Shown piece by piece: positions 1 to 13,500 of a stretch of 64,000 nt of DNA; the first letter of the stretch is position 1, and each line of letters begins with the position of its first letter. Origin of the DNA: Agelas oroides (lineage: Eukaryota; Porifera; Demospongiae; Agelasida; Agelasidae); assembly GCA_949130485.1 (NCBI GenBank), contig OX422205.1, forward strand, positions 4,260,415 to 4,324,414. The letters are read 5' to 3'. The notes beneath the pieces are model-generated. The model was not told where the DNA came from, searched no databases, and saw only the letters and a list, made by a program, of their open reading frames with translations. Both the position numbers and the translations under genes were made by a program.

Positions 1-1
1 A

Positions 2-120
2 TTCATTGGAACGACTTCAAATTTCACCGAAAATCTCAAAACTTTAACTGCTGAAGCGATCAAACTTGAAGGGTTTGGTATTGCCTTAAACATGCATGGC
101 TTTTTAGTAACCAAAAAGTG
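2..120 (+). other. Open frame entering from the left edge, unassigned
   Basis: One frame is open from base 2 and ends in TGA at 118-120; it reads AEAIKLEGFGIALNMHGF before the stop. It does not match GSS. If GSS continues leftwards this lies in its intron, so it is probably a chance frame. Confidence 0.2.
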
Positions 121-135
121 AACAATTGTGTGTGT

Positions 136-166
<31 letters not shown>

Positions 167-1582
167 GGGGGCTATCAATGGTGGGTGTAGTGATCGGGTT
201 GACACCAGTTAGACAAGTCTAGAGATGTCTGGCTTTGGTTTGTCTGGTTTTGCTTGTTTACAGTAGCTTGACAAATGTCTGGCCAACTATGTACCTGTGA
301 AGAAGCGTGCTCACCAACAATCGTTGGTAGTGTTTTGACTGTGGTACAGCACAATTAAAATAACTACCCACACACATTATTTTGGTAACACTGTCACTAG
401 CACTACACTATCTGACTACACTGTCAGATCCTTTTCTGCATATATACTACAGAGTGTTAAGTAACATACGTGTGAAAAAAGATCCATAGTAGCCACCGTC
501 CCTGTCCTTGTTAACTGACTAATGAGCTCCAGACCCTCCATGAGTCTCACTATAAATGAGGGAAGAAAACCTTGTTACCATGGTGATGGCTAAATACAGC
601 ATCATCTTGAACTGTAATAATATTTAATGGCCCTGCTATTCAGTGAACTGTGCACTTCACTACACACACGGTAGCTACCTTTTAGCTCAGTGGAAGGAGA
701 AAGGACATGGTCTCAGCCTTTCCTACTTTCACTGGACCAGAAGATACATTATGATTGGTCTTGAAATCATTATGATTGGTCTTGAAATCATTATGATTGG
801 TCTTGAAATCATTATGATTGGTCTTGAAATCATGCAACGCTTTTAATCACATGATCTAGATACATTATGATTGGTCTTGAAATCATGCAACGCTTTTAAT
901 CACATGATCTAGATACATTATGATTGGTCTTGAAATCATGCAACGCTATTAATCATATGATCTAGATACATTATGATTGGTCTTGAAATCATGCAACGCT
1001 ATTAATCATATGATCTAATCCGAGGAACATGATTGTTATGAACTCTTGTTGACAGTCATGTGACTAGAATAAGCTCGTGATTAATTATTTAACGTTCATC
1101 GTCTACGAGGTTTTGCTGTTTGATAACAGATCAAAGCCACACCAAAATGATCACAGTGACCTGTACTAGATAGCTTGTATCATGCCTCCTAAGATCTTCA
1201 GATTGCAAAGAAATTAATAGCAGTTTATTGCTTTCTATAATTAGGTGATAAAGTGCCACATATACTTACTCTATACACTGTAATATGGGGTGTGTGGTGT
1301 CGTGTAAGCGGGAAATCCCTTCTGGAGTTGCTGTGAGGGGTGAGGGTGGTGTAGCTGGTGAGGGAGGCTTATTGGTAAATGAAAGTTTTTAATAACAATA
1401 TGAAATGTGGTGATGTAATCCATTACTAATTATTGACCAATTAGAAAGTCACGTTTAGTCGGTCAGCAGAGACCAGAATGGTGGCTTCCGAATATACCAG
1501 ACAGACCAAATAAGGCAATGAAAACCATGATTAATTTTTAAAGCTTCACTGTTTGTACTCCACACGCAATTGCTCCATGTAG
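120..1582. other. Non-coding stretch left of first visible GSS exon
   Basis: Holds (TG)n followed by a ~20-base G run (128-171), the minisatellite at 748-1018, and a short segment at 507-590 that resembles sequence right of 27314 (shared ACTGACTAATGAGCTC). I found no GSS exon here, so the preceding exon is off the edge. Confidence 0.6.
748..1018. repeat. Nested minisatellite
   Basis: About four copies of a 21-bp unit (CATTATGATTGGTCTTGAAA core), then about four copies of a ~56-bp unit that contains the same core plus CATGCAACGC and AATCACATGATCTAGA. The longer unit has evolved from the shorter one plus flank. Upstream of the first visible GSS exon, so probably intronic. Confidence 0.9.
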
Positions 1583-4500
1583 ACACCAAGTTCCAGTGAT
1601 TCGCAAGACACTCCAACAATTGAAGAAGGAAGCCACACTGGGACAGGACAGAGAATTGATGGTGTAAGTCCCCAGGGAGCACTGATGAGGTTTGCAGCTA
1701 TAATCCCTAGCCAGTTCTCTTTCCTTCTGATGTCAAAGGCTCTGTTAGACCACTGATTTCAGTGTTCTCCATCCTTGCGTAGACTACTGTGGTTATTTGT
1801 TAGTGGTTGCCATGTGATAATCTGGTTTCATAATACCATATGGAAATGCCAGGTTGATGCTTTCAAAATCTCCATGGTAACAATTACATGTGTGTATGTT
1901 GTGTGTGCATGCGTGCGTGTGCATGCGTGCGTGTGCGTGCGTGTGCATGTGTGTGTACATGTGCTGTGTGTGTGTGTGTGTGTGTGTGCAAATGCTTGTG
2001 CTTCAGAAGTTGATCTCAGAGCTTCTCTAAGGTAGTATACTCTAGTTCATTCTTGGTCTTGTAAGTACGTTACAACTCCAGTGTTGTCCATTTTGTCATT
2101 TGCGTGTGTATTGCGGTAAAGGTTACAATGGTGTCTGAAAGTCTGGCTCATCCGAAGACTTACAGTGACTATCACAGCTGTAATATATACATTCCGAGGG
2201 AAATGTAGTGTTTGGTGGAAGGCTTTAGAGACAGGAACGACTCTAGGATGTCGGTGTAATATATTGTGGTGCATGCCTCATTGAGTATAGGCAAAGAATT
2301 TAATTTGGTGATTGGCAGTGGGTGCCACTGAATTTAATTTCCACCAATATTGAAATGTAACATCAACTTGCCCAACATGAAGCCGTGAAGGTGGAGAAAG
2401 GTAGTTTGCGAGTCATGTTACAATATTATTACTTCATGCTTGAGAATAGAGCACAGAATGAGAAATATACTTCTAAGAGTGGCCTAAAACTGATACATAT
2501 AATTCCAGCTCTCCTTGAGGCCAGTTTGCTGGATAACATATAGCTCCAGTAACTGTGCAGTGCAATTGTATGAAGGGATAGTGAGCAAGCCGCCTGTCGT
2601 TTATCAGAACATGGCCAACTGCTACTGTGTGCAGCATTCTGGATATATATATGTGTATAACTGGATTTATTACATAACGGCAGCTTTCACAATCACCAAA
2701 TTCTAATTCTGCATTTACAGTTGGTTGGAGGACATTTTGATTCTTGCCAAATTTTCCAGCTTGACGGTACTCACTTGAGGCACCTTTTCTTCACATACAC
2801 ACCAAGGCAACTGGTTCACGTGTTACATTAAACAAACAGCCCTAGAACTAGTTCAGTCACCATTGTTTGTACATGTTTGTGTACGTTTATTTTGCTCATC
2901 ACTGCCAATTGTCCAGCTACTATTCAAGGACAGCTAGCGCCCAATTGGTAACATGTGTGCTGGCTACTATTACAGGATAATTGAGTTAACTCTGTCTTCA
3001 CCCGCACACGACTCGACTCTCATAGGTGTGTCTCTCTGCACTAATGTTGTCTCACCCACCCACCTGGTTGTGTTGGCCATCTTTGGGAAGCAGTGGGCTC
3101 CATATATAGTACATATTAAGACAGAAAGTGGAGTAATTAAGCAACTGCTAGACAATATTATTACAGACAGTTTGCTATCTAATCACTGAGCAATTCACAC
3201 ACACGTGTACATACACGGCCTTATTCCCGGCCCTTCTATTATCTTTAATCACTCATATACAGAAGGGGAAGGCCTTGGAGATCCTTGGGACACCATGTAC
3301 ACCCATCATCGTACATAGATATTGGACCCTTTTACCTCACACACGACAACTGGTTTCATGTCATTAGAAGATAATTGAATAACGCCTTCACCCGCCATGA
3401 CATGGAATTTATATATTTGTACTCCACTTGAGAAGTAGGTCCAATATACAGTACATACTAAGATGGAGAAGGTGTAGTACTATATAAGTGTCACCATAGT
3501 ACAAAGCTATACCGGAAAATATCACGAGTTTGTTGCCGTCTGTATTGTTATGAGTGCGCAGCACGAGTAACAATGCCATCAGCAACAAATGAGTGATATT
3601 TTTTGAGGGTACGTACGTATATAGCTTAGTACTATGGTGATAATGATTTTATCATATGAACCTTCGATTTCATTGCATGTTCAGATGCAGCACGCGTGAC
3701 TTGTAGTACTGATGCGGATTCTCCCATGAATTCTTGTGTGACTTTGTAGTAAAAAATACGGCTTTTTATCAACTGTATGCAGCTGCAAGGCTTCCCCATT
3801 GATTCCTGTACATTTGCATGAGTTGAGACATACGATAATTAAGATTTAGTGCAATGTCCAATAAGCCTCACTGGCTTTGTTACATTCTGTCTAATGGTGT
3901 GGTTTTTAATATACAACATTTTACATGTCTCTTACAATCTTCGTAATTTGTGAAACATCCACTAACCCTACCAATTATTCTCAAGATGCCAGAACCATGA
4001 CATTCTCCTGAAATGCTATCAGTAAAATCATGATCACTATTAGTGTCGTCCCCAGACCCCACCCTCTCACGAGGAAAAACAGTCTGGTGAACCAAGTTGA
4101 ATTTCTTGGGCTAACTAACGCACACTTTTTCGACAGTGTAACCTAGCAATGTTCAAAACATTTTACACCAAACCAGCTCATAAAAGGTGTGGATAGAGAT
4201 AAAAAATTTTTACTATTATAAGGAAGTGCTAGGTAATAATTACCGATCTCGCAATCTCATTGGTCGTTACCACTTTTGGGGAGTAAGCCCAAGAAATTCG
4301 ACTTTGTTCACCAGACCATTTCTCGGCAGGAGGCGCATGTGGGCTGGGCACGAGATTAGATCGCTATATAGTCACTAGGCTGTAGATGAACACACATGCA
4401 CACACACACACACACACACACTGGGCCAGTATGAGTCACGGTGGTATGTGCATATGCTCACACAAAGCTCCCTTCATCTGCAGCTGTCATGACATTTGGC

Positions 4501-7500
4501 AGTTGTTTATCGCTCAAGATGGAGAGGCATGCATTATTAGGCAGCTGTATACACAGACATCTGATACCTCAACAACAGTATTAAGCTAATCATTTATAAA
4601 ATTAATTATCTGGACGTAGTAAACTATGAATATAATTTAGATGATGATGTCACCATCATGTGACTACTACTAAATTTTGACATCACAGTACACATGATTC
4701 GTTGCTGCAATGATTTATACAACCGTCAAAAGTTAGGGTTGTGTTTGATGTGTGCATGATGTGAAAAATAATTCCTCGTGAGTAATGTGATGGCACAACT
4801 ATGGTAACCACACCAAACAAAATGTTTGCATAAGACATTTCAACCGGCACTATGTGCAAAGAAACACATGTCTAATGACGTAACTATTATACAAGCATGC
4901 CAGAGATTTCGACCTATAACCCAACATTTTTCCCACAGCTCGGGCCAGGAGGTGGCTGTGGTGTACTATCGAGCTGGGTACAGTCCCAGGGACTACACCT
5001 CAGAGGAGGTCTGTTGGTCAGTTAGTACAACTGAAAGTTTAGAGTGTTTACAATAGAAAAGTACACAGTTTGAAATTAATACTCGTGAGACAAAACTAGA
5101 AATATGCATTCCTAGTTATTTATTGTCTTGGGACATAGCCAGACAAGATTTTATGTTGCTACGTAATGTGAAAGTGATTAGAAGTTCATTACATTTACAT
5201 GGGAATGGCTCATAGGGTGCAGTATATTCACGGCCAGTGTATGACTACCACACAAGAAGCTAGGATGCTTTCCAAATATGGCGCAGGGCTATTTTCACAG
5301 TACTTTCAGTACTAACTCCTACGCCATGATGTAATACCACCACCCAGGTGGGGATATATGACCTGTTACCTAGACAACGCTGCTGTGCAGATATGAGCAA
5401 CAGTTTTATGTGTTGCCTAGGTAGCAGGTTGCCTATTACAATGAATATATGGTGATTGTATATTTGAATTGAAACTTCAAAATCTGTTTGGTAAACATGT
5501 ATATTTGAATTCAAAATTCAAAAATCTGATTGGTTAATATCAAAGCTGTGACAAAGAAAGATGATAAGATCTCCTTCTTGTTTTTTTATTTACTTGTGTA
5601 TGCATCCTGAATGGAAGCTAGCTACTGGAATTCATTGAGCACAAAACACTTTCACTTTACATGTGTGTGGACTTTTACGGGTTTGCTTGGTTGCAAAGCA
5701 ACTGCTTAAGAGTGTCAGTCAGTTTCACGTTATCATGCTAACATTTGTTGCTTATAGTACTAGCATGGAGGGGGGTTGAGAATGAGGGCTCAGTCGTCTG
5801 ATACAATCTAAAAGTGGGCAGAGCAGTAGCTTCCAGTAGTAACTGTAAACACCGACAAGCCACTTTAAATGGCAAAGATTTGGTCAAATTCCATCATTAT
5901 TGAGTTTAATGTGACTACGCTGGCGTTACTCGAGTCTTGTGAGACCTCCTGAACCAAAGAACAGTGTATAGAAGTACTTTTTGCAGCCCCACTCATCCAT
6001 TCTACATTAAGTAATGCATAACACAGATGGAACATGAAATCATTGTGTTTCCAATCCATATCCTTCTACTCTACTGCCTGTGCATGGAGGAAGGGACAAA
6101 TGCTAGGGTTGGAAATGAGGGTCAGTCATGTGATCATAACGGGGCTACATATGCTGTACTTAGCCTCATACCAGGCACTTCTCACAGAATGAGCCTCAGT
6201 ATGAGGCTACCCCATGCTTAGTCTCATTCCCAGACCATGTGAGAGGAGGGAAATGAGCCTCAGTATGAGGCTACCCCATGCTTAGTCTCATTCCCAGACC
6301 ATGTGAGAGGGAAATGAGCCTCAGTATGAGGCTACCCCATGCTTAGTCTCATTCCCAGACCATGTGAGAGGGAAATGAGCCTCAGTATGAGGCTACCCCA
6401 TGCTTAGTCTCATTCCCAGACCGTGTGAGAGGAGGGAAATGAGCCTCAGTATGAGGCTACCCCATGCTTAGTCTCATTCCCAGACCGTGTGAGAGGAGGG
6501 AAATGAGCCTCAGTATGAGGCTACCCCATGCTTAGTCTCATTCCCAGACCGTGTGAGAGGAGGGAAATGAGCCTCAGTATGAGGCTACCCCATGCTTAGT
6601 CTCATTCCCAGACCATGTGAGAGGAGGGAAATGAGCCTCAGTATGAGGCTACCCCATGCTTAGTCTCATTCCCAGACCATGTGAGAGGAGGGAAATGAGC
6701 CTCAGTATGAGGCTACCCCATGCTTAGTCTCATTCCCAGACCATGTGAGAGGGAAATGAGCCTCAGTATGAGGCTACCCCATGCTTAGTCTTATTCCCAG
6801 ACCATGTGAGAGGAGGGAAATGACAGGTGTGGGGCTACCAAAAGTGGATTCCAACTGAGAACTTGACAGTTCTTTGGGAAAACTTTTTAGTTCTGAGTGT
6901 TTATTGTTAGGAAGCCTTGTTGAGAGCCTTGTTCCGGGAGGGCGGATGTTGCGCAATGTTTGATTTTCCTCAGCTTCTTCCTGCCTTGCTGATTAGCTAC
7001 AGTGTAACAATGGGATGGCTAGCAACTCAGAACTATTTTACATCCTTTTGTTTACTTCCTGTCATCTTGAGATAATTCGTTTTAGTATAATTTCATTTTC
7101 CTTTGTTGACTTTCATTAAGTTATCTGATCTTGCTGCCATGGCACCACGATGATAACTGGGCAGCATTGAACAGGATTCTTGGTTGCCATGGAGTGTGTT
7201 TGTGACACATGATCTGAGGCTGTGGAAACCAGCATGAAGACCCACTGGACACACACAGTCCCCAGCGCCGCGCTTCCTCGGGATGTGCAGTAGAGAAACC
7301 TTAAGCGTTCACTACATCACTACATCAGATATACGTAATGGTATTACCCTACATACATACATATTGTTAAGTGCTTTTTACTTATAAGTGCATGATTCAC
7401 TCTTAAACGCTGCTTTGCATGTGATAATCTAAGTATAGCACACACTGAGTGGACCTCACTGTTAAGTGCTTTTCACTGCTAGGTGTCGCCTCGTTCCCAG

Positions 7501-10500
7501 GCCCCGCCCAGCTTTCTGTCACTTGCAGTACGGAAAAGCCGTGGAGTGCCTGGTATCTTTTTTCACGTGAGCATGACGTAATCGGAAAATGGCGAAATTT
7601 TACAGAACTAACAGGCTGCGTTTCGCGTATTTTAAACCGACTACACGCTCAACGCTTGGTGTGTAAGACAGTCGCCTCCCACTAGCTAGATACGTGTAGT
7701 AAGTTACCTGGTACCTTGGCTCTTTTCGCTGTTCTGGGCCCGGTGCGCCCACGCGCAATTAAACCCTTTCTACCATCCTTTCTATCCTGACGTCACTCAC
7801 GTGAGAAAAGATACCAGGCCCTCTCCCACTTTACCGTACTAATAAGCGACGGAAAGCTGGGCGGGGCCTGGGAACGAGGCTATGTTAGGTGCTCGTTCCT
7901 TGTGTGAAACCACGGTTGGACAGATTTAAGCGTATATGCTTCAACATGTGAATATGATAAAGTGTTATGTAATGACAGTGATGATATGTGCATACCAAAG
8001 TGGACACCATCGGCAGTACTCATGATCCTAGCAAGCTTCCTCGGTGCGCAGTGGAGAGCCTTACATCAGGTCTACATGGTGGTGTGTACAATGATGAACC
8101 CAACCCCTGGCAGTACTCCTGATCCTAGCAAGCTTCCTCGGTGCGCAGTAGGTACTAGATGTTTCAAAACACAGTATGATTCCACGAGAGCCATTTCTAT
8201 AATAATATTCTTCTGTGCTCAGTGCAAAATATAAACAGCTTCATTCCTTCCTAGCCTCCATTTCTTTGTGGCTAGACCACTCTGGTCTCTTTGTTTCGCT
8301 ACTCGCTATTGCAGCTCAGCTGTAAGCTACTTGTAGCTGGTGCTTATCCAGTTTGTGTTGGCCAGTTGAAGAATCCATCATGCGTAATGGCTTCACTGTG
8401 TTGCCAGACCATCATCTAGCTTTTTGTTGCTTGCAGTACAAAGTACAGGGCAACAGCGAATTCCCATGTTTTAGTTTGTGTGGGGAGAAGAACCTGGGAA
8501 TGAGGCTAACCAGGAGAATACAAATAGAATTGATGGTATTATGGGCTAGCATACATGGTTGTGATTAAAGGGAAGTAGAATTTTTAGTTCCTGTTTGAAT
8601 CTCCACAAAACCACCTAGCTGGCTGGCTAGCTATTGGGAAAGAATATTGTGTGGTATATGGTTGGTGTTTGTTCCATAATCATATAATAACTTGTTACCT
8701 AGGCAACACTATCAATCCTGTGTATTGGTGCATTGCACACTGTGCTTGGTCCTCCGATCCTGATTTAAGCTTAGGTGAGGACAAGAATTAGTTGCTTAGC
8801 AACCATATGAAGATCTGATCTGGAGGACATGCTTACGCCAATATTCTTCACAGCTCCAACCTTGGAGAATCACAGCTTTCTTTCTAACAACAGCATTAGG
8901 TTTCTGAGAGGCACGCTATCAGATAAGGAGTGCTCTCGTTCTCTGTGCTGTGTAACTCAGACAGGTAACTATGAAGTTGCCATCAGTCAAGTACACACCT
9001 GCTTAGCAAGATATTAATTCTGTTCTACCAGTGCAGCCTGGTTTCAAGACCTCCGCCCAGATTTTAGCTCACAGCCATGAAGAATGTTTACCACAGCTGC
9101 CGAGATACAAACTGAGCAGAGGCTTGGGAACACGATGTAGCGAAAGCACTACAAATTATGCCAAAATGCTTACATTCAAATTCATTAAGTTCACTGTACA
9201 CACTGTTGTGGTTCAGTTTCCATGGTTACAGAAATAAAAGATGTTATTAATTTTGTAACATAAATGTTGGCAGGTCATGAGCAGTAGACTTCTTGTACAA
9301 ACCACCTCACATCACCTACTCTCTAGATCTGTTAATGGGTTTACACCTGGCCCAGATAGTTCTCTTGTTGGTAGTCGTATAGTCTCCTGTCTCGGTGTCC
9401 ATGGTGCCACTCCAGCCAGCCATGTTCCTTGTCTGGACCTTGTGAGATGAATTAACAACAGCCTCGTTAACAGGACATGAATGGCATTGCATGCATGGCA
9501 TCGGGATTTGTTGGACATTTCTTAGCAGCCAAAATCTTTGAACATGATATGAGTGGGGGTGGCAAAAAAGTGTGGCAGTGAGTTGCTAGGGTGATATCTA
9601 ACAACAGTCCACAAACAGATCACCCAATATGCTGCCCTTTGGGAATTATTGTTCTTTATTGACAATTCACTACCCAATTATAACACAGAAATGTATGCCT
9701 GGCCTTACCAGTCATACTGGATTAACAGCTAGGAGGTGGAGTCAGTCAATACATGCTGAGTTGCAGTCAGGTGGCTGGCCTCATCCATGTACTCTTGCTA
9801 CCAGGGCTTCAGGACTTCCTCCAGCACTGCCTTACACAGCTGTCTGCTTCACATGCAGCTGTCTGCAGCTATGTCTACCTCTAAAATTGTATGGCTGTTT
9901 GGTTTCCATGGTTACAGACAATTATGTGTAGACAGTGCCTGGCAACCAATCAGCCTGCAGACGTTTGTTTACACTATCTGGGCAGTTAGACTAGCTGTTC
10001 TAGTTCATGCCTCCACATATATTGCTTTGAACAAACATACTATGTCTGCAAACAGAGGGAAACCCAGTGGTTTCCATGGTTACAGACAGCTGTTCCTGTA
10101 CATAGCTAGCTTTTGCTATAAGTGCAGAGGCCATGGGAAGCAATGGGTATTTAATCAGAGTACTAGTGCAAGGCTCTCTGGCACCTTGGGGTGTGAGGGT
10201 TGTTTCCTTGCATCACCCCCCTTATCCTTGGGCCTTGCTCTTGAAGTTGATTGGTTAATCCCAGGCTGCCCATATCATGCATATTCTCCAACCTGATTGG
10301 TCCTTGTTTATTATCAGTAAACAAACAAGCTGTTAACAAGACCGTTCATAACAAACATAACTTGCTGTGGTTTATGACACAGAATCCACATGCAAGTTTA
10401 CCCTCCTGTTACTATAGAAACAAGGGTGAAGTGGAGGCTATACCAACATTACAGCAAGTGTATAGCCTGTATGTAAGTTTCTTACAGGACTGAGTAAGAC

Positions 10501-13500
10501 CCTGTAATTGTGATAACCTGACTTCAATGTTTACATCCAAGTCTGCCATTATAGTATAGTTGCAGCCACATTCCCAGGTTCTCCCTGCCTGGGAATGTGG
10601 GCTAATATAGTTATACATACTCACAGAACTGACCAATCAGATTCTGACAGCTAGCATGCTGTTACAAAAGTAAACATTCACATGTGATTATACTTCATCT
10701 CCATGGGATGAAATTTGAACCATCATTGTGTATCGAATAAAGTATTTGACCCCATTGCATAGCTCGCATACCATGCAGAGTTTGGACTTTGTTTCGCAGG
10801 AAGTGCAATGCATAGCTTCTGTTGAAATCCACATGAGCAGAGGCGTTGGGAAAGTAAACATTGTGTTTGTTCCAGATGCATGGTAGCATCCTGAGGACAT
10901 CCAGTTGCACAACTTAGCAAAATTCATCAGTGCTGGTATGTCAACTATGCAAGATGCTACCAAAATGATAAAGTGATGATAGTTCAGGTTTTATCATGCT
11001 GCAATTGATGAAGTAACTTCATGTGTGGCTGCCCTGTGTAGAAATCAAAGATTATTCCTTCAAATTTTTGGATCACATCGTTGTGTTTGAAGCGCTGTAT
11101 CCCTGCACTTCCATTAAGTGCAGGGTTCATACACACTCTAGACGATATTCATGCATCTACAGAGTGTGTGTGAGCCCCGCCCTTAAGTGATACAGCACTT
11201 ATATAGTGTTGCAATCAAAACAGAAAAGCGTATGATAGAGTAATCTTAAGTTTCTACACAGGACTGCCACATGTCCACATGTTAAATGTACTACTAGCTT
11301 GCTAGCTGTGAGAAGCTCATTGGTCGGTACATACAATGTGTTATGTAATGGCACACTTGTATGACAACATCACAGCCAGATGATCATGCTAAGAGCATTA
11401 CTTCTTACCCCAGCTTCATAGTAGAGAATGGAGATGATTATACTTGAAACTCAGGAATACACTGCACCACGACGCTGCTACGACCGCTACTTTCACAGTC
11501 TTTACAAAGAAAATTACCTAGTTGGGTTCAGAATTCTGCTGTCACCTCTCCCTCTCCCTTTCCTCCTTCCCACTTTCCTTTACCTTTTCTTGTTCCCTTC
11601 CGTTTCCTCGTTTTTCCCTTCCTTCTTATCCCCTTCTTTTGCCCTCACCCCCTCACTTCCTTTCTCTCCTCTCCTTGCTCACCACTCTCCTCAGGAGTGG
11701 CAGGTTCGGCTACTCCTGGAGCGTTCTCGTGCCTCCAACTGCCCCTCCGCTGCCTACCAGTTGGTCGGCACCAAGAAGGTGCAGCAGGCTCTTGCGAAAC
11801 CTGGGGTGCTAGAGAGGTCAGTGCCCCAATCACCAGCCTCATTCCCATATTTCATTTTCTCATTCACAGAGCCCATAGTCTAAGACTACAAGGTCTCGGA
11901 ATGAGACTATGGGATCTGCCAAAGAATTCAAAGAGCCCACAGTCTCATTCCCAGAGCTGTTCTTGCAACATCCAGTTACAAGAGTACCAAACTCACCAAC
12001 CAATCATAGAGTAGTATGAAATTCTGTTCACTGATTGGTTGACACTCCATGTTGCCCAGATGTTGCAAGAATGCTGCAATCCACATTTCCACGTTCTAGG
12101 AATGGCTACAGTTATCTCACTGCGATATTACTTTCAGGTTCAATGCCCACACACACACAACACACGATACATTCTTATGATACTGAAACTCCCCACCTCA
12201 AATTTCACACATTCTTTTCTGTAGCTATTCATATATGAGTGGGGGTGTGCACGTACGTATGTGTGTGTGTGTGTGTGTTTTGTGTGGGGGTTGGTAGAGT
12301 AGCCGAACTATTCCTGGCATGTCATTCATGGTGGTACGCTTTCAGCTTCTCTTTCAATTGCCAGCATCTGTCTCTAGCTTCTCATTCTTGGCCTCCTACA
12401 TGACTTACAACATTGAGTAACTCAGGCTAGTCACATAGGAGTACACTGAAAGTAGCCTCCCCCCCCCCTCCCAAATGACTAGTGGATATTTAGTGACACT
12501 TGTGTGTGAGGACATAATTATGGCTGGCCATCATAGTGGCAACTTAGTGCATGGTGGCTTGTAAAATTTAGTATTGGCTAGTTGACAACCACTAATCCAC
12601 TAATTGTTCTAGCCCTGGATAAAAGAAATGTACAATACATAAAAAGGATGCATTTTGGAAACCATTTTTTGCAACTGCACCGCAAAAACAGCTCAAGAAT
12701 GCACAAACAAAGCCTCAGAAAGCATAAACGAAGCTCCGAAATACCAAAGTGAAGCTTCAGAACCTTTTCATTGTATTCTTGGCAAAACAGGTATAGGAAT
12801 GTGGCCTGCATCTTCCAAGGAAGTCTTCCAGTTCGTGGCAAAGCTGTACCACAACACATGTGTGTTGAATGTTCTGAACAACAGCATCATTTTTTAAGAC
12901 GCATACTGTAAAACTAGGAGTGCTTTACATGTGCAAAAAAAATTCCAACTGTTTGTTTGCCCTGTGATGATTACAGCACTTAGTCAAAACATTGGCAAGT
13001 TTTGTTGTCTTAAAGTTGGTCCTGTATAAGAGGAGGAGGTGAAGAGGAAAAGGAGAGGGGGGAGAGGGAGGAGGTGGAGAGGGAAAGGAGAGGGGGAGGA
13101 GGGGGAGGAAAAGGAGAGGGGGGAGGGGGAGGAGGTGGGGAGGAGGAGGAGGAGAAGGGAGAGGAGGCGACTGGGAGGGTGAAAGTGTGTATGAGTGGAG
13201 TGTGGAGGGAGCTGGGAACGAATGCTAAAGAGTGCAGCAATCAAATGGAAGCGGAACTACCATTTACTGCTAGTTCCTACTGCCCTTGTGTCTCCTTCTA
13301 TTGTTTACTACACTCAAACTTGTCCCCCTTGTAAGGCGGAACCATCTACCTTGTAGGGCCTCCTTATGTACCTTGTGGGCTTCCCTAGACAGCTGACTGT
13401 CTAGGATGGCATGAGGAGAGTTATTAGCTACAAAGGGATCATTTTTCAAAGCAACCTGTTGTGATACACCAGACTTCCTTGTCTGGCCTGTTTTACCACA

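Larger units (their letters stand above)
1664..4938 (+). other. GSS intron: (TG)n near 5' end, (CA)n near 3' end
   Basis: GT-AG intron (GTGTAAGT...CCCACAG). Holds a TG/TGCG-rich tract at ~1890-1990 near the donor, a fold-back repeat at 3491-3835, an inverted-repeat element at 4046-4356 and (CA)n at ~4395-4421. No other gene seen. Confidence 0.75.
5009..11694 (+). other. GSS intron rich in MITEs and satellite
   Basis: 6.7 kb. Holds the 66-bp satellite (6186-6830), a CCTCGTTCCCAG element (7488-7882), dispersed copies of GGTTTCCATGGTTACAGA (9218, 9900, 10071 areas), a fold-back element (11021-11272), and a polypyrimidine run of ~150 nt leading into the acceptor at 11694. No other gene seen. Confidence 0.7.

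Noticed and set aside
6186-6830. CRISPR-like regular repeats
   Set aside because: Units are contiguous with no unique spacers; it is a satellite in animal DNA.
9629-10493. Overlapping plus-strand ORFs of 80-169 codons
   Set aside because: They run through dispersed copies of GGTTTCCATGGTTACAGA and CCAATCAG-type repeats, with no family resemblance and no splice context.
13010-13334. Pro/Ser-rich and Gly/Glu-rich ORFs on both strands, also at 16281-16756, 18879-19190 and 11428-11883
   Set aside because: Products of polypurine/polypyrimidine tracts; the only real coding piece among them is the GSS exon 11695-11816.
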